Shown in pieces: positions 24,563 to 34,368 of a stretch of DNA of 64,000 nt. Made by a program: the position numbers and the translations under genes. The notes beneath the pieces are model-generated. The model made no database searches. It had not been told where the DNA came from and saw only the letters and a list, made by a program, of their open reading frames with translations. The first letter of the stretch is position 1. Each line of letters opens with the position of its first letter. Source of the stretch: Dyella terrae (GTDB lineage: Bacteria; Pseudomonadota; Gammaproteobacteria; Xanthomonadales; Rhodanobacteraceae); NCBI RefSeq assembly GCF_004322705.1, contig NZ_SIZZ01000003.1, forward strand, positions 186,001 to 250,000, in the 5' to 3' direction.

Positions 24563-25914
24563 GACACCAGCTCCGAGACCGTCACGCGGAGCTTGCCGCT
24601 GGGCGTGAGCGGGATGTCGTCGACCATATGGCATTGCAGTTCTACCTCCTGTCCCAGCACTTTGCCCGCTTCGGCGCGGATGAAGGCCAGCGAATCGGCG
24701 TTGAAGGCGCTACCCGGCACGATGGACAGGTCCAGTCGGTCGAGCCGGCGTTGCACCAGTTGGAACCGTTGCACGCCCGGCACTTCCTTGAGCAAGTGCG
24801 GGAAGAATTCGCCGGGCAGGTAGCGGCCGTCAGGCGTGCGTATCGCATCGAGCACGCGACCGTCGACATGCGCCAGCAAAGGCAGGCCGCGGCCACAGGC
24901 GCAGGCGTGCGAAGCCATGGTCGCCATGTCGCCGTTGACGTAGCGGATCAGGGGCATGCCGTCGTTGTAGAGATCGGTCAGCACCACGTTGCCGCTGGAA
25001 GCGTGCCGGCCCTGATCGTCGAGCAGCTCGACCACCAGGTGATCGGCATTGATGTGCAGGCCGTGGCGATGCTCGCACTCCGATGCGATCAGCATCACCT
25101 CGCGGCACCCGTACGTATTGAACGCATGGCAGCCGAAGGCACGCTGGACGATGTCGCGCTGGAATTCGTGCAGGGCTTCGGCGCCGCAGACGATGCTTTG
25201 CGGTTTGTGCCTGAGCACGCGTTTCTGGTCCAGCAGCCATTGGGCGAGTCGCACCAGCGGGCCGACGTAGGCGACGATCACTTCGGGGCGGTATTGCTCG
25301 ATGGCATCGGCGTACTCGCCGAGGTTGTCATCGGTCATGTGGAAGCTGTTGAGCACGCGTCGGGCGAAGGCCGCGTTGAACAGGCGATCCTTCCACTGAT
25401 GCGCGCGCGTTGGCGTACCCACGGCGCCGCCCCACAGGTACAGCGTGCGCCGTCCCATGCGCGAGCCGGCCCAGGCGTAGCCACGCCACATCACGGCGGT
25501 GCGGCGGTCATTGCTTTCGCGCGTGTAGCCGAAGCGCACCGGTTCGCCGGTCGATCCGCCGGTGGCCTTGTAGAGCATGCCGGCGCGCTCGGAACGAGCC
25601 TTGAGATCGTCGAAGTGCTCGCGGATGTCAGCCTTGGTCAGTACCGGCAACCGGGCGAAGTCGTCCATGGAACGGATGTCATCCGGCGTGATGCCCGCCG
25701 CCTGCCAGCGTTGGCGATAGAAGGGCACCTCACGCCAGGCGTGCTGCAGCAGGCGCTGCAGTCGCTGCCATTGCAGTGCCGCGATCTGCTCCGGCGACAG
25801 CCACTGGTCGCGCTCGTACGAAGCCAGCCAGTCCAGCGTATGGCGGCCGCGCAGGCCGCGCTCGTACGCGGGATACAGCACCCGCTGGAAGGCCGCTTCG
25901 TACCAGCCGCTCAT
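24559..25914 (-). CDS. PaaK/CapK-like AMP-forming ligase
   Basis: A 451-residue adenylate-forming protein of the phenylacetate-CoA ligase family. It has YKATGGSTGEPVRF (P-loop-like A3 motif), FNTYGCREVMLIASECEHR (A5 region), MPLIRYVNGDMA and a C-terminal SGKLRVTVSELV with the catalytic Lys. Relatives in polysaccharide clusters (CapK) have unknown substrates; activation of an acyl or amino acid for glycan decoration is plausible. The ATG at 25914 overlaps the polymerase gene by ATGA. It could supply the acyl group for the NRPS T domain that lacks its own A domain, but that is inference only. Confidence 0.8.
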   Translation of the reverse strand: MSGWYEAAFQRVLYPAYERGLRGRHTLDWLASYERDQWLSPEQIAALQWQRLQRLLQHAWREVPFYRQRWQAAGITPDDIRSMDDFARLPVLTKADIREHFDDLKARSERAGMLYKATGGSTGEPVRFGYTRESNDRRTAVMWRGYAWAGSRMGRRTLYLWGGAVGTPTRAHQWKDRLFNAAFARRVLNSFHMTDDNLGEYADAIEQYRPEVIVAYVGPLVRLAQWLLDQKRVLRHKPQSIVCGAEALHEFQRDIVQRAFGCHAFNTYGCREVMLIASECEHRHGLHINADHLVVELLDDQGRHASSGNVVLTDLYNDGMPLIRYVNGDMATMASHACACGRGLPLLAHVDGRVLDAIRTPDGRYLPGEFFPHLLKEVPGVQRFQLVQRRLDRLDLSIVPGSAFNADSLAFIRAEAGKVLGQEVELQCHMVDDIPLTPSGKLRVTVSELVS

Positions 25915-27176
25915 TTGGCGGTCCTCAGCAGGATCGCCACCAGCACGTAGAGGGCGGTGATGCTGCCCATCGAAGCCGGCACCCAGCGCCACCAGCCTTC
26001 GGCCAGGCTGAAGCTGGGCAGTTCCGGCAGGCGTCGGCGGGCACCGACGTAGTAGCCGGTGACCATGGCGGCGATCAGGTACAGCACGATCATGTAGCTG
26101 CGGCTCAGGAAGAAGGCCGCCGCGAACAGGCCGCACAAGGAAAGCAGCAACGTAAGGGCCAGGCGCTTCTCGAAAACGAGGTCGCTGGCCTGTGCGGCAT
26201 CCATGGTGGCGCCGGGGCGGTAACGCATCACGCTCAGCATCATCCAGAAGCCGTAGCCGACAAAAGCCAGCCAGATGATGTAGCCCACGAAGCCAGTTTC
26301 GGCGAGCACCAGGACGAAGGAGTTGTGCGCGGTCAACTCGTTGTAATCGGTGAAGTTGCCGGCGCCGACCCCAAACACCGGATTCTCAAGGAACATGTGC
26401 AGGCCTTCGTACCAGGCCTCCACGCGACCGTTGGCCGATTCTTCGCCCGCGTCCAGCTCGGTCATGCGCGAGGACAGGGCCTGCATGGCGACCAGGCCGA
26501 CCAGGCCCAGGGTGCCGGCGGTGAAAAGCCCCCGCTTGTGCCAGATATAAATGCCCGCCACGACCAGCACTGCCAGCATGGCGCCGCGGGAGTTGGTCAG
26601 GTAGACGCCATAGAGCATCAGCGCGGCGCCGGACCACCACGCCAGTTTCATCAGCGCACCGGCCTGGCGGGCGAGGAAGAAGGCCATCGGCAGCGTGGCG
26701 ACAAAGAGCAGGCCCAGGTCATTGGGATCGTTGAAGATGCCGACGTACTGCACGCGGCCTTCCTCACCCAGCGGGATGCCCGTCCAGCCGACGCCGGTCT
26801 GGGCCTGTTGAATGCTGTGCAGGGCCAGTACCACCGAGCACAACACGAAGACCCTCATCGACGTGACGACCCGCTTTCGGGAGGTGCACGCCGCGGCGAA
26901 GATGAAAAACGCGGCGACGGCCGGCCCGAAGCGGCTGAGCTCGTCCAGCATGCCGCCGACCCAGCCATTGGTGGCCTGCGACAGCATCAGCACCACGAGG
27001 AAGGCCGGAAGCAGCACGAACTGCGGCGCGGCGAAGGTCCGGTCCCGGGAGAACATCCAGCTGGCGAATGCCAGGCCCAGCACCGCCGGAAGCAGCGGCA
27101 CGTTTTCCAGGCCGGGCAGGTAATCCTGCGGCCGGATGATGGTGAGGACCAGGTACAGCAGGATCAGGAGGAACAT
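25911..27176 (-). CDS. O-antigen ligase/polymerase-like membrane protein
   Basis: A 421-residue multi-pass protein with about ten hydrophobic helices and the Wzy_C pattern: LTNSRGAMLAVLVV, then the periplasmic loop with NPVFGVGAGNFTDYNELTAHNSFV, and LAETGFVGYIIWL. The RG pair and the HNSF loop are the usual catalytic-loop marks of O-antigen ligases and glycan polymerases. N terminus LTIIRPQDYLPG resembles exopolysaccharide-cluster variants. The ATG at 27176 overlaps the preceding gene by 13 bp. Confidence 0.85.
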   Translation of the reverse strand: MFLLILLYLVLTIIRPQDYLPGLENVPLLPAVLGLAFASWMFSRDRTFAAPQFVLLPAFLVVLMLSQATNGWVGGMLDELSRFGPAVAAFFIFAAACTSRKRVVTSMRVFVLCSVVLALHSIQQAQTGVGWTGIPLGEEGRVQYVGIFNDPNDLGLLFVATLPMAFFLARQAGALMKLAWWSGAALMLYGVYLTNSRGAMLAVLVVAGIYIWHKRGLFTAGTLGLVGLVAMQALSSRMTELDAGEESANGRVEAWYEGLHMFLENPVFGVGAGNFTDYNELTAHNSFVLVLAETGFVGYIIWLAFVGYGFWMMLSVMRYRPGATMDAAQASDLVFEKRLALTLLLSLCGLFAAAFFLSRSYMIVLYLIAAMVTGYYVGARRRLPELPSFSLAEGWWRWVPASMGSITALYVLVAILLRTAK

Positions 27177-28276
27177 GGCTCCGCCTGCGCTTCCGCCGGC
27201 ACGCGGCTGGCGGTGGGGTAGCTCATCAGACTGGGCATGGTCAGCATGGCGGCGAACCAGCCCGGGCCCATGTTGCGCTCCACCGGCAGCCGGTAGAGCG
27301 AGTAGCGATTGGAGGCCGGTTCCGGATTGGTGCCGCAAATGTAACTGCAAGCCACGGCGAAACCCGCCTCACGCGTGGCCTTCACCACGGCGTCGTCGAA
27401 GGCGCGATCGCCACCGACCGGATACGACATCAGGCCCACCGCCGGGCCCAGTTCGCGCAGCAGGGTGTCGCGCGAATGCTGCACTTCGAATTCCATGTCC
27501 GCGAGCGGCAACTTGGACAGCATGCGGTGATGCACGCCATGCGAACCAATCTCCATGCCGGCCGCGTGCATTTCGCGCAGCTGATCCCAGGTCATCGGCC
27601 GGCATTCGGCCGGCGTGTGATCGGCGGGGAGGTTCCACTCCAGTTGCAGGCGTTCGATCAGGGCCGACTGCGCGAGCGCGTCCATTTCCTTCATGCGCGA
27701 CAGCAGTTCCGTGCCCAGCGCACGCCGTTCCTCACGCTCCGTGGGTACCGGCGTATCGATGCCCAGCTCCGGCACGCGCAGGCGCGCATCGGCGGGCGCG
27801 AGCAGGATCATGTGCACCAGCCAGTCATAGGCATAGGGTTTGCCGGTATCGATGTGACCGGTGGAAACGAAGAACGTCGCCGGAACGCCGAGCTCACGCA
27901 GGATGGGAAAGGCGATGTGGTAGTTGTCGTCGTACCCGTCGTCGAAAGTCACCACCACCGCGTCGGCGGGGATGGTTTTTCCCGCCTCGATCATCTGCGC
28001 GACATCCGACAGGCGCATCGGGCGGAAGCGCTCGCGCAGCATCATCATCTGTTCGCGAAAGCGCTCGGGCGAGGTGCTGATCAGTTCCAGGTCGAAATCG
28101 TAGGTGGCCGGATCGGGCAGCGGCATGATCCGGTGATAGGCCAGCACGCGCAGGTCTTTCAGCCACCACGCGCGCAGGCGTTGCAGCGTATGCAGCAAGC
28201 CACTGCTGTAACACAGCTCGCCCAGGCCGCCGCGCAAACCGGAAGCCCTGCCATTGTCCTGCGCTTCGGTCACCAT
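27164..28276 (-). CDS. NodB-type polysaccharide deacetylase
   Basis: A 370-residue protein with a NodB domain: VVVTFDDGYDDNYH (motif 1), GSHGVHHRMLSK (motif 2) and MSYPVGGDRAF (motif 3). It resembles the longer, two-part deacetylases of exopolysaccharide clusters. No signal peptide is visible. The ATG at 28276 overlaps the end of the GT2 gene. It is upstream of the polymerase and may trim acetyl groups before polymerisation. Confidence 0.85.
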   Translation of the reverse strand: MVTEAQDNGRASGLRGGLGELCYSSGLLHTLQRLRAWWLKDLRVLAYHRIMPLPDPATYDFDLELISTSPERFREQMMMLRERFRPMRLSDVAQMIEAGKTIPADAVVVTFDDGYDDNYHIAFPILRELGVPATFFVSTGHIDTGKPYAYDWLVHMILLAPADARLRVPELGIDTPVPTEREERRALGTELLSRMKEMDALAQSALIERLQLEWNLPADHTPAECRPMTWDQLREMHAAGMEIGSHGVHHRMLSKLPLADMEFEVQHSRDTLLRELGPAVGLMSYPVGGDRAFDDAVVKATREAGFAVACSYICGTNPEPASNRYSLYRLPVERNMGPGWFAAMLTMPSLMSYPTASRVPAEAQAEPCSS

Positions 28277-29400
28277 AGATGAAGTCCCCGATGTCGGGCG
28301 AAGGCCAAAAGGGCCTGCGCTGCAAAAAGATTCATGTAGAAAAAGGCGACGGCCAGGCGCACTGGCAGCCAGCGCCCGAGCACCGGCACCAGGCGCCCCA
28401 GGACCACCAGCAAGGCGCCGCATCCCAGCGCGACCAGCGCCAGCGCACACAGGGTGTGGCGCGTGGCGAGCAGGGCAGCGCTCAGCGTCAGGCCCAGCAA
28501 CAGCCACGGTGCAAGCAGGCGCAGCAGCTTGTGGCTGGCGAAGCGGAACCACAGCGGATTGGTCCATGGCGACAGCAACCAGGGCTCGAGCTGCACCAGC
28601 TGGCAGTTGCCGGCCAGGGTGCGGATCTTGCGGCGACGTTCCTCCAGCGGCTGCTGCACCAGCTTGTCCCAGGCCAGTGCGCGCGGCTCGAACACCACGC
28701 GCTTGCCCGCTGCCGCCACCCGCATGGGAATCAGCACGTCGTCCAGCACGGTGCCGTGCGGCAAAGGCCAGAACAGGTCGCGACGCAGGGCATACAGCGC
28801 GCCGCTGACGCCGATGGTCGAGCCGGACTGGCTCTCGGAGTAGCGGATCAGCTTCTCGTAACGCCAGTACGCATCCACGCTGTGGGCGAAGCCCGAGCGC
28901 GCATCCACCAGGAGCAGTTCGCCACCCGCCGCGCCGACGTCGGGATCGGACAGATTGGCGACCAGTTCGCGCAAGGCGATCGGCGCCAGCTTCTGGCGCA
29001 CGTCGGTCATCAGCAGGACCTCGCCGGTGGCCGTCGCGACGGCATCGTTGAGGCAGCTGGCCTTGCCGCGACGCTCGGTGAACTCCAGCACTCGCACGCG
29101 GGGATCGCCAAAGTTGCGCGCGAGCGCGGCCGTGGCATCCGTGCAGCCATCGCAGACGATGATGATTTCGATCTGCTCGGGCGGGTAACTCAGCGTCTCA
29201 AGATTGGCCAGCTTGGCGCGGATCAGTTCGGCGCCCTGGTACACCGCCAGAATGATGCTCACCTTCGGAAACTGCGACGCCTTGGCGATCGGTTGCGGAC
29301 GCAGCCGCGCCTGCAGCCACACCCACAACGGGTAGCCGACGAAGGTATGTGCCAGGAGCAGGGCACATGCCAGGAAGGCGGCGTAGATCAAGGCATGCAT
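28270..29400 (-). CDS. GT2-family membrane glycosyltransferase
   Basis: A 376-residue processive-type GT2 with an N-terminal helix, cytosolic GT-A domain and three C-terminal helices. It shows VSIILAVYQGAE, CDGCTDAT, TDVRQKL (metal-binding position), LDDVLIPMRV and the QQPLEERRRK motif that corresponds to QxxRW in cellulose/hyaluronan-synthase-like enzymes (the Trp is Lys here). The ATG at 29400 follows AGGGGACC, only 27 bp after the NRPS stop, so it continues the same transcript. Confidence 0.85.
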   Translation of the reverse strand: MHALIYAAFLACALLLAHTFVGYPLWVWLQARLRPQPIAKASQFPKVSIILAVYQGAELIRAKLANLETLSYPPEQIEIIIVCDGCTDATAALARNFGDPRVRVLEFTERRGKASCLNDAVATATGEVLLMTDVRQKLAPIALRELVANLSDPDVGAAGGELLLVDARSGFAHSVDAYWRYEKLIRYSESQSGSTIGVSGALYALRRDLFWPLPHGTVLDDVLIPMRVAAAGKRVVFEPRALAWDKLVQQPLEERRRKIRTLAGNCQLVQLEPWLLSPWTNPLWFRFASHKLLRLLAPWLLLGLTLSAALLATRHTLCALALVALGCGALLVVLGRLVPVLGRWLPVRLAVAFFYMNLFAAQALLAFARHRGLHLW

Positions 29401-29427
29401 GAGCGGTCCCCTGTCGCCGGCGGCATT

Positions 29428-32400
29428 TCAGTGTTTCCCGAACAAGCCGCGCAACTTACCCACCACGCCCTTGGCGCGCGGTGCTTCGGCCGGTGCGTTG
29501 TCCAGTTCCATGGCCAGCGTTGCCAGCGTGCCGTTGGCGATATCCAGCAGGTTGAGGCTGACGCCGGTTTCGCGCTGCACGCGGGCGGCCATGTCCACGG
29601 CGAGCAGCGAGTGACCACCGACGTCGAAGAAGTTGTCGCTGGCGCGCACGCGGTCGAGTTCGAGCATCTCCTTCCACAGGTCCGCCAGCTGCTGTTGCGA
29701 AGGCGTCAGTGGTGCATCGCTGTTTGCACGAGCAGCCGGACGCGGTGCAGTTGCCTTCGGCTGGTAGCTGCGGCGCAGCGAGCTGAGTTCTTCAGCGCCG
29801 TTGCCATGAAGTTTCGCCACGGTGAGCTGCGGATCGGCGGCGACGCGCGCCATCAGGTCGACGTAGCGATCACGCAACCATTGGGCCGTCGCGGTCTCCA
29901 GGATGTCGGCGTTGTAGGTGACGCCGCCGACCATGCCCTTGTTGTTCTCAAGGAACCACAAGCCGAGATCTTCCGTGGCGCCGCTCTGGAACAGCAGGAT
30001 CTGCTCATGCTGCAGGCCACCCCAGTCGACGATGCGCTGGCGCGCGTCCTGGAACGAGAACAACGCCTGGTAGAGCACGGCGCCATTGCCGTGGCCGGTG
30101 CGCAGCTCGCGTTGCAGGTATTCGAGCGGAACATCCGGGTAGCCGAAGCTCTCGATGGCCAGCGCCTTCACCTGCCGGATGGTGTCCAGGAAGCTGCGCG
30201 ACGGATCGACCGTCACATGGAGCGGGAGCAAGTTGTTGAAGTAACCCATCACCGATTCGACCTCGGTCTGGTTGCGGCCACGCACCGGCGTGCCGACCAC
30301 CAGTTCACGCTGGCCGTCCATGCCGCTGAGCAGCACGTAGTACAGCGCGAGCAGGGTCATGTTGAGCGTGGCATCGACCTGCTTGCCCACGGCGTGCAGC
30401 GCATCGGTGAGCGCCTTGTCGGTGCGGATCCATTCCGTGCGACCGACGCCGGACATGCCGGGGCGACGCGGATGATCGGAGGGGAGCGCGCGCGTTTCGG
30501 CCACACTGCCCAGGCGCTCGCGCCAGAAGGCGAGCTGCTTGTCGAAGGCGGGGCCTTCGAGCCATTGCGCGTGCCATTGCGCGAAGTCGCCATAACTTAC
30601 CGGCAGCGGTGCCAGCGGCGACGCGTCGCCGGCGGCGAAGGCGCGATACAGCGCCGAGAGTTCTTCGTACAGGATGTCGAAGGACCAGCCGTCCCAGATG
30701 ATGTGATGCGGCATGAAGAAGAACACATGCTCGTCGTCCGTGGTGCGGAACATGTGGGCGCTGAACAGCGGCGCGCGCGTGAGTTCGAACGGGGTGTCGG
30801 TCAGCTCCTGCAGCCGACGCATCAGCACGTCGGTGCGTTCGCCGTCGGGCAGGTGGCGCAGGTCTTCAGCCGGGAACAGCGACATCGGCACGTCGTCGTG
30901 GACCACCTGTTCGACGCCGTCCGGCGTCCGGCGCATGGCCGTGCGCATGCTCGGCTGGCGCTGCATGAGTTCATGCAGGGCGCGCTCGAAGGCGGCTTCG
31001 TCCATGGCGCCGGTGAGGCGATGGGCTGACGGCGCGTTGTAGGTGACGCGACCGGGCTGCATTTCTTCCAGCGACCACAGGCGTTGCTGCATCAGTGACA
31101 GCGGGGCACGGGTCTGGTCGGCGCGGCGGTCGATCGGCGCGGTCGCTACGGCGTCACCGCTGGCCTGCTGGGCATCGATGGCGGCAGCGAGTTCGGCGAT
31201 GGTCGGCGCATCGAACAGGGTGCGGAAAGAGAGCGTGATGCCGAACGCCCGATTGAGTCGCGCGGTCAGCTGCGCGGCCAGCAGCGAATGGCCGCCGAGC
31301 GCGAAGAAGTTGTCGCGGACGTCGAGGCCGGGCAGGGCCAGCACGGTTTCCATGGCGTCGGCGACTCGGCGCTCGCTGTCGTTGCGCGGGCTGATGCGCT
31401 CGCCGCGATCGGCGACCGTGGCGACGGACGGTGCCGGGAGCTGCTTGCGATCGATCTTGCCGTTCGGCAACTGCGGGACGGAGGTCAGCTGCATCAGGTG
31501 CTGCGGCAGCATGTACTCGGGCAGGCGCTCCTTGAGCGTCGCCTTGAGCGCGTCCTCGTTCATGGGCTCGCCCGACCGGGTCACCACGTAGGCCACGAGG
31601 CGCACGTCACCGGGACGATCCTCGCGCGCCAGCACCACGGCACGACCGACATCTGGCGCATCCGTCAGCACCGCTTCGATCTCGCCCAGCTCGATGCGAT
31701 AACCGCGCACCTTCACCTGGAAATCCAGGCGTCCCATGTGTTCGAGCTGGCCATTGGCCAGCCAGCGTCCACGGTCGCCGGTGCGGTACATGCGTGCACC
31801 GGGCTGGTTCGACCATGGGTCCGCGATGAAGCGTTCGGCGGTGAGTTCCGGACGGTTGAGATAGCCCAGCGCGACGCCGGCACCGCCGATGACCATTTCA
31901 CCCGGCATACCCAGCGGCACCGGAGCGCCCAGCTCATCGAGCACGTGCACGGTGGTGTTGCCGACGGGCTTGCCGATGTAGATGCCGGCGCGCGGATGGT
32001 GCACGCGCCAGTAGGTCGAATAAACCGTCGTTTCGGTGGGGCCGTAGCCATTCCAGACTTCGCCACAGCGTTCGAGCAGGGCTTCGGCCAGGTCGACCTG
32101 CAAAGGCTCACCGCCGGACACGGCACGGAAGTGCGCGTGTCCCTGCCAACCCGATTCCACCAGGATCCGCCAGCCGGCGGGCGTGGCCTGCATCATGCTG
32201 GCCTTGCTGCTCTCCACCAAGGTGCGCAATGCGGCGCCATCGCGCACATCGTCGTGATCGGCCACCACCAGAATGGCACCCACGCTGAGGGGAAGCATGA
32301 GTTCCATGAAGGCGATGTCGAACGACAGCGTGGTCACGGCGACGAGGCGATCACTCGCGGCGATACCGGGCACACGCTGCATGGTGGTGAGGAAGTTGGA

Positions 32401-34368
32401 GGTTGTGCGATGAGGCACGCGCACGCCCTTCGGCCGGCCGGTGGAACCGGAAGTAAAGATCAGATACGCCACGTCATCCGGCGTGGCGGCATTGCTGTCG
32501 CGCGGCAGGCGCGAGGCGCTGGCCGCGGCGATTTCTTCAGCGTCGCGCGACAGGGACAGCACGCGCTCCGCGGGATAGTGGAAGGACGCCGGCACGCCGT
32601 CGTCGACGATCAGCGCGGCGAGCTTGGCGTCCTGCGCCATGAACGCGAGGCGGTCAGCCGGAAAGCACGGATCGAGCGGCACATAGCCCGCGCCCGCCTT
32701 GAACGCGCCCAGTACGGCGGCGACCATGTCCATGCCGCGCTTGAGCGATATGCCGACCAGGGCGCCGCGGCAAATGCCGCGCGCGCGCAAGGTATGCGCG
32801 ATGCGGTTGGCACGGTCTTCCAGCTGCTGGTAGTTGGTGGCGACGCCACGATGGATCACCGCGACCCGCTCGGGGTCGTGATCGACCTGCTGTTCGAAGT
32901 ATTCGTGGGCGAGCTGGTTTTCCGGATACGGCGTCGGCGCCGGCTGCAGCGCATCGAGCGCCGTGGCGGCTTCGGCGGACACCAGGTTCAGCGCCTGGGC
33001 GGCTGCCTCCGGTTGTGCCTGCGCGCTGCGCAGCAGTGTCTCGTACGCATCCAGCCAGCTGCGGATGGTATCGGCGCGGAACAGCTCGCTGTTGTACTGG
33101 CATTCCAGGCGAATGCCGCCATCGACCTGCACGGCGTTGACGAACAGTTCGAAGTTCTCGTACGCACGCGGCACGCCGGCAAATTCGAAGCGCAGGCCGG
33201 GGAAGGACACCGTGCTGTTGTCCAGCGCCTGATCCAGGTTGAACAGCACGCTCACCAGCGGCAGGCGGCTGGGGTCGCGCGGCAGCGCAAGGCGGGCGAG
33301 GAGGCTGCCCAGGGTGTACTGCGAGTGATCGAAGGCATCCAGCAAGTCGCCGCGGACCGAGCCCAGCGCTGTCGCAAAGGGGGCTTCGCGATCAATACCC
33401 ACGCGCAGCGGCAACACGTTCACGCAATGGCCGACCAGCGACTGAAACCCGTCCTGCGCCTGTCCCGCCACCGGAATACCGATGACTACTTCGTCCTGGC
33501 CGCTCAGCCGTTGCAGCAGCAGGCCGAAGCCGGTGAGCAAGGTCGCGTAGAGGCTGGCGCCGCGCGAGGCGCCCATGCGCTTGAGGTCCGTGATCAGCCC
33601 GGCGTCGAGTACGCGGTCCTGGCGCTCGGAGGCGAAGCCGCGACGGCGCGGGCGCAGACGGTCGGTTGGCAAGTCCAGCGAAGGGTGCGTGCCGGCGAAG
33701 CGCTGTACCCAATAGGCCTCTGCGGACTTGCCCGCGTCGGTGTTGGGGCGGTTGGCTTCGGCGAGCGCGAAGTCGGCGAAGGCATCGGCTGGTGCGGGTG
33801 CTTCACCCTGGCCCAGCGCCTGGCGATAAAGCGCCGCCAGATCGTTGACCAGCACACCGAAGGACCAGCCGTCGCACACGATGTGGTGGGCCGTCAGCAC
33901 CAGCAGGTGCTCGTCTTCGGCCAGCTTGAGCAGCTGTGCGTTCACCAGCGGGCCGTTCTGCAGGTCGAAAGGCGTGTTGACGACCATCTCCAGTAGCTGC
34001 GCGACAGCGTTGTCACGCGCATCTGCGTCCAGCGCGGCGATGTCGGTGAGCGGGCAGGGCAGCTCCGTGCGCGCGGCAATGTAGAGCTCGTCGCCGTCGG
34101 CGCTCACGGTGGCACGCAGCACCTCGTGGCGATCGGCCACGCCCTGAACCGCTGCTTGCAGCGCGGTCACGTTCAGCGCGCCCCAGAGACGCAGCGTCAC
34201 CGATTCGTTGTAGGCGAGCGATGCAGACGGTTCGAGCGATGCGGCCAGCCAGATCTCACGCTGCGTCGCCAGGGTGGGCAGCACGCGCTCGATGGCGGCA
34301 CCGGCAAACGGGTCGTACTCGACCGCGACGGCGGCGGGGGTGCCCACGGGATTCGTATTCGGACTCAT
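29428..34368 (-). CDS. Non-ribosomal peptide synthetase, C-A-T-C-T
   Basis: A 1646-residue NRPS. Domains by motif: condensation (HHIVCDG, about residue 163), adenylation ([11 protein letters not shown] about 643, NGYGPTET), thiolation (GGHSLLA about 1026), a second condensation (HHIIWDG about 1223), and a final thiolation (GGHSLLA about 1588). There is no second A domain and no thioesterase or reductase. Pocket residues, aligned by eye to GrsA, are D-I-M-Q-V-G-G-V-Y-K, nearest in memory to Gly-type codes. The start ATG overlaps the stop of the upstream megasynthase (ATGA). It would condense an amino acid onto the upstream beta-amino acyl chain. Confidence 0.9.
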   Translation of the reverse strand: MSPNTNPVGTPAAVAVEYDPFAGAAIERVLPTLATQREIWLAASLEPSASLAYNESVTLRLWGALNVTALQAAVQGVADRHEVLRATVSADGDELYIAARTELPCPLTDIAALDADARDNAVAQLLEMVVNTPFDLQNGPLVNAQLLKLAEDEHLLVLTAHHIVCDGWSFGVLVNDLAALYRQALGQGEAPAPADAFADFALAEANRPNTDAGKSAEAYWVQRFAGTHPSLDLPTDRLRPRRRGFASERQDRVLDAGLITDLKRMGASRGASLYATLLTGFGLLLQRLSGQDEVVIGIPVAGQAQDGFQSLVGHCVNVLPLRVGIDREAPFATALGSVRGDLLDAFDHSQYTLGSLLARLALPRDPSRLPLVSVLFNLDQALDNSTVSFPGLRFEFAGVPRAYENFELFVNAVQVDGGIRLECQYNSELFRADTIRSWLDAYETLLRSAQAQPEAAAQALNLVSAEAATALDALQPAPTPYPENQLAHEYFEQQVDHDPERVAVIHRGVATNYQQLEDRANRIAHTLRARGICRGALVGISLKRGMDMVAAVLGAFKAGAGYVPLDPCFPADRLAFMAQDAKLAALIVDDGVPASFHYPAERVLSLSRDAEEIAAASASRLPRDSNAATPDDVAYLIFTSGSTGRPKGVRVPHRTTSNFLTTMQRVPGIAASDRLVAVTTLSFDIAFMELMLPLSVGAILVVADHDDVRDGAALRTLVESSKASMMQATPAGWRILVESGWQGHAHFRAVSGGEPLQVDLAEALLERCGEVWNGYGPTETTVYSTYWRVHHPRAGIYIGKPVGNTTVHVLDELGAPVPLGMPGEMVIGGAGVALGYLNRPELTAERFIADPWSNQPGARMYRTGDRGRWLANGQLEHMGRLDFQVKVRGYRIELGEIEAVLTDAPDVGRAVVLAREDRPGDVRLVAYVVTRSGEPMNEDALKATLKERLPEYMLPQHLMQLTSVPQLPNGKIDRKQLPAPSVATVADRGERISPRNDSERRVADAMETVLALPGLDVRDNFFALGGHSLLAAQLTARLNRAFGITLSFRTLFDAPTIAELAAAIDAQQASGDAVATAPIDRRADQTRAPLSLMQQRLWSLEEMQPGRVTYNAPSAHRLTGAMDEAAFERALHELMQRQPSMRTAMRRTPDGVEQVVHDDVPMSLFPAEDLRHLPDGERTDVLMRRLQELTDTPFELTRAPLFSAHMFRTTDDEHVFFFMPHHIIWDGWSFDILYEELSALYRAFAAGDASPLAPLPVSYGDFAQWHAQWLEGPAFDKQLAFWRERLGSVAETRALPSDHPRRPGMSGVGRTEWIRTDKALTDALHAVGKQVDATLNMTLLALYYVLLSGMDGQRELVVGTPVRGRNQTEVESVMGYFNNLLPLHVTVDPSRSFLDTIRQVKALAIESFGYPDVPLEYLQRELRTGHGNGAVLYQALFSFQDARQRIVDWGGLQHEQILLFQSGATEDLGLWFLENNKGMVGGVTYNADILETATAQWLRDRYVDLMARVAADPQLTVAKLHGNGAEELSSLRRSYQPKATAPRPAARANSDAPLTPSQQQLADLWKEMLELDRVRASDNFFDVGGHSLLAVDMAARVQRETGVSLNLLDIANGTLATLAMELDNAPAEAPRAKGVVGKLRGLFGKH

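Noticed and set aside
28279-31029. Very long plus-strand open frame (over 900 codons) opposite the GT2 and NRPS genes
   Set aside because: Its composition is Gln/Arg/His/Ala-rich and low in structure, with no motif and no ribosome site. It mirrors the GC-rich third positions of the minus-strand genes, which carry clear domain motifs.
31288-33996. Second long plus-strand frame opposite the NRPS
   Set aside because: Same reason: it is an antisense shadow of the condensation and adenylation domains, with no recognisable protein features.
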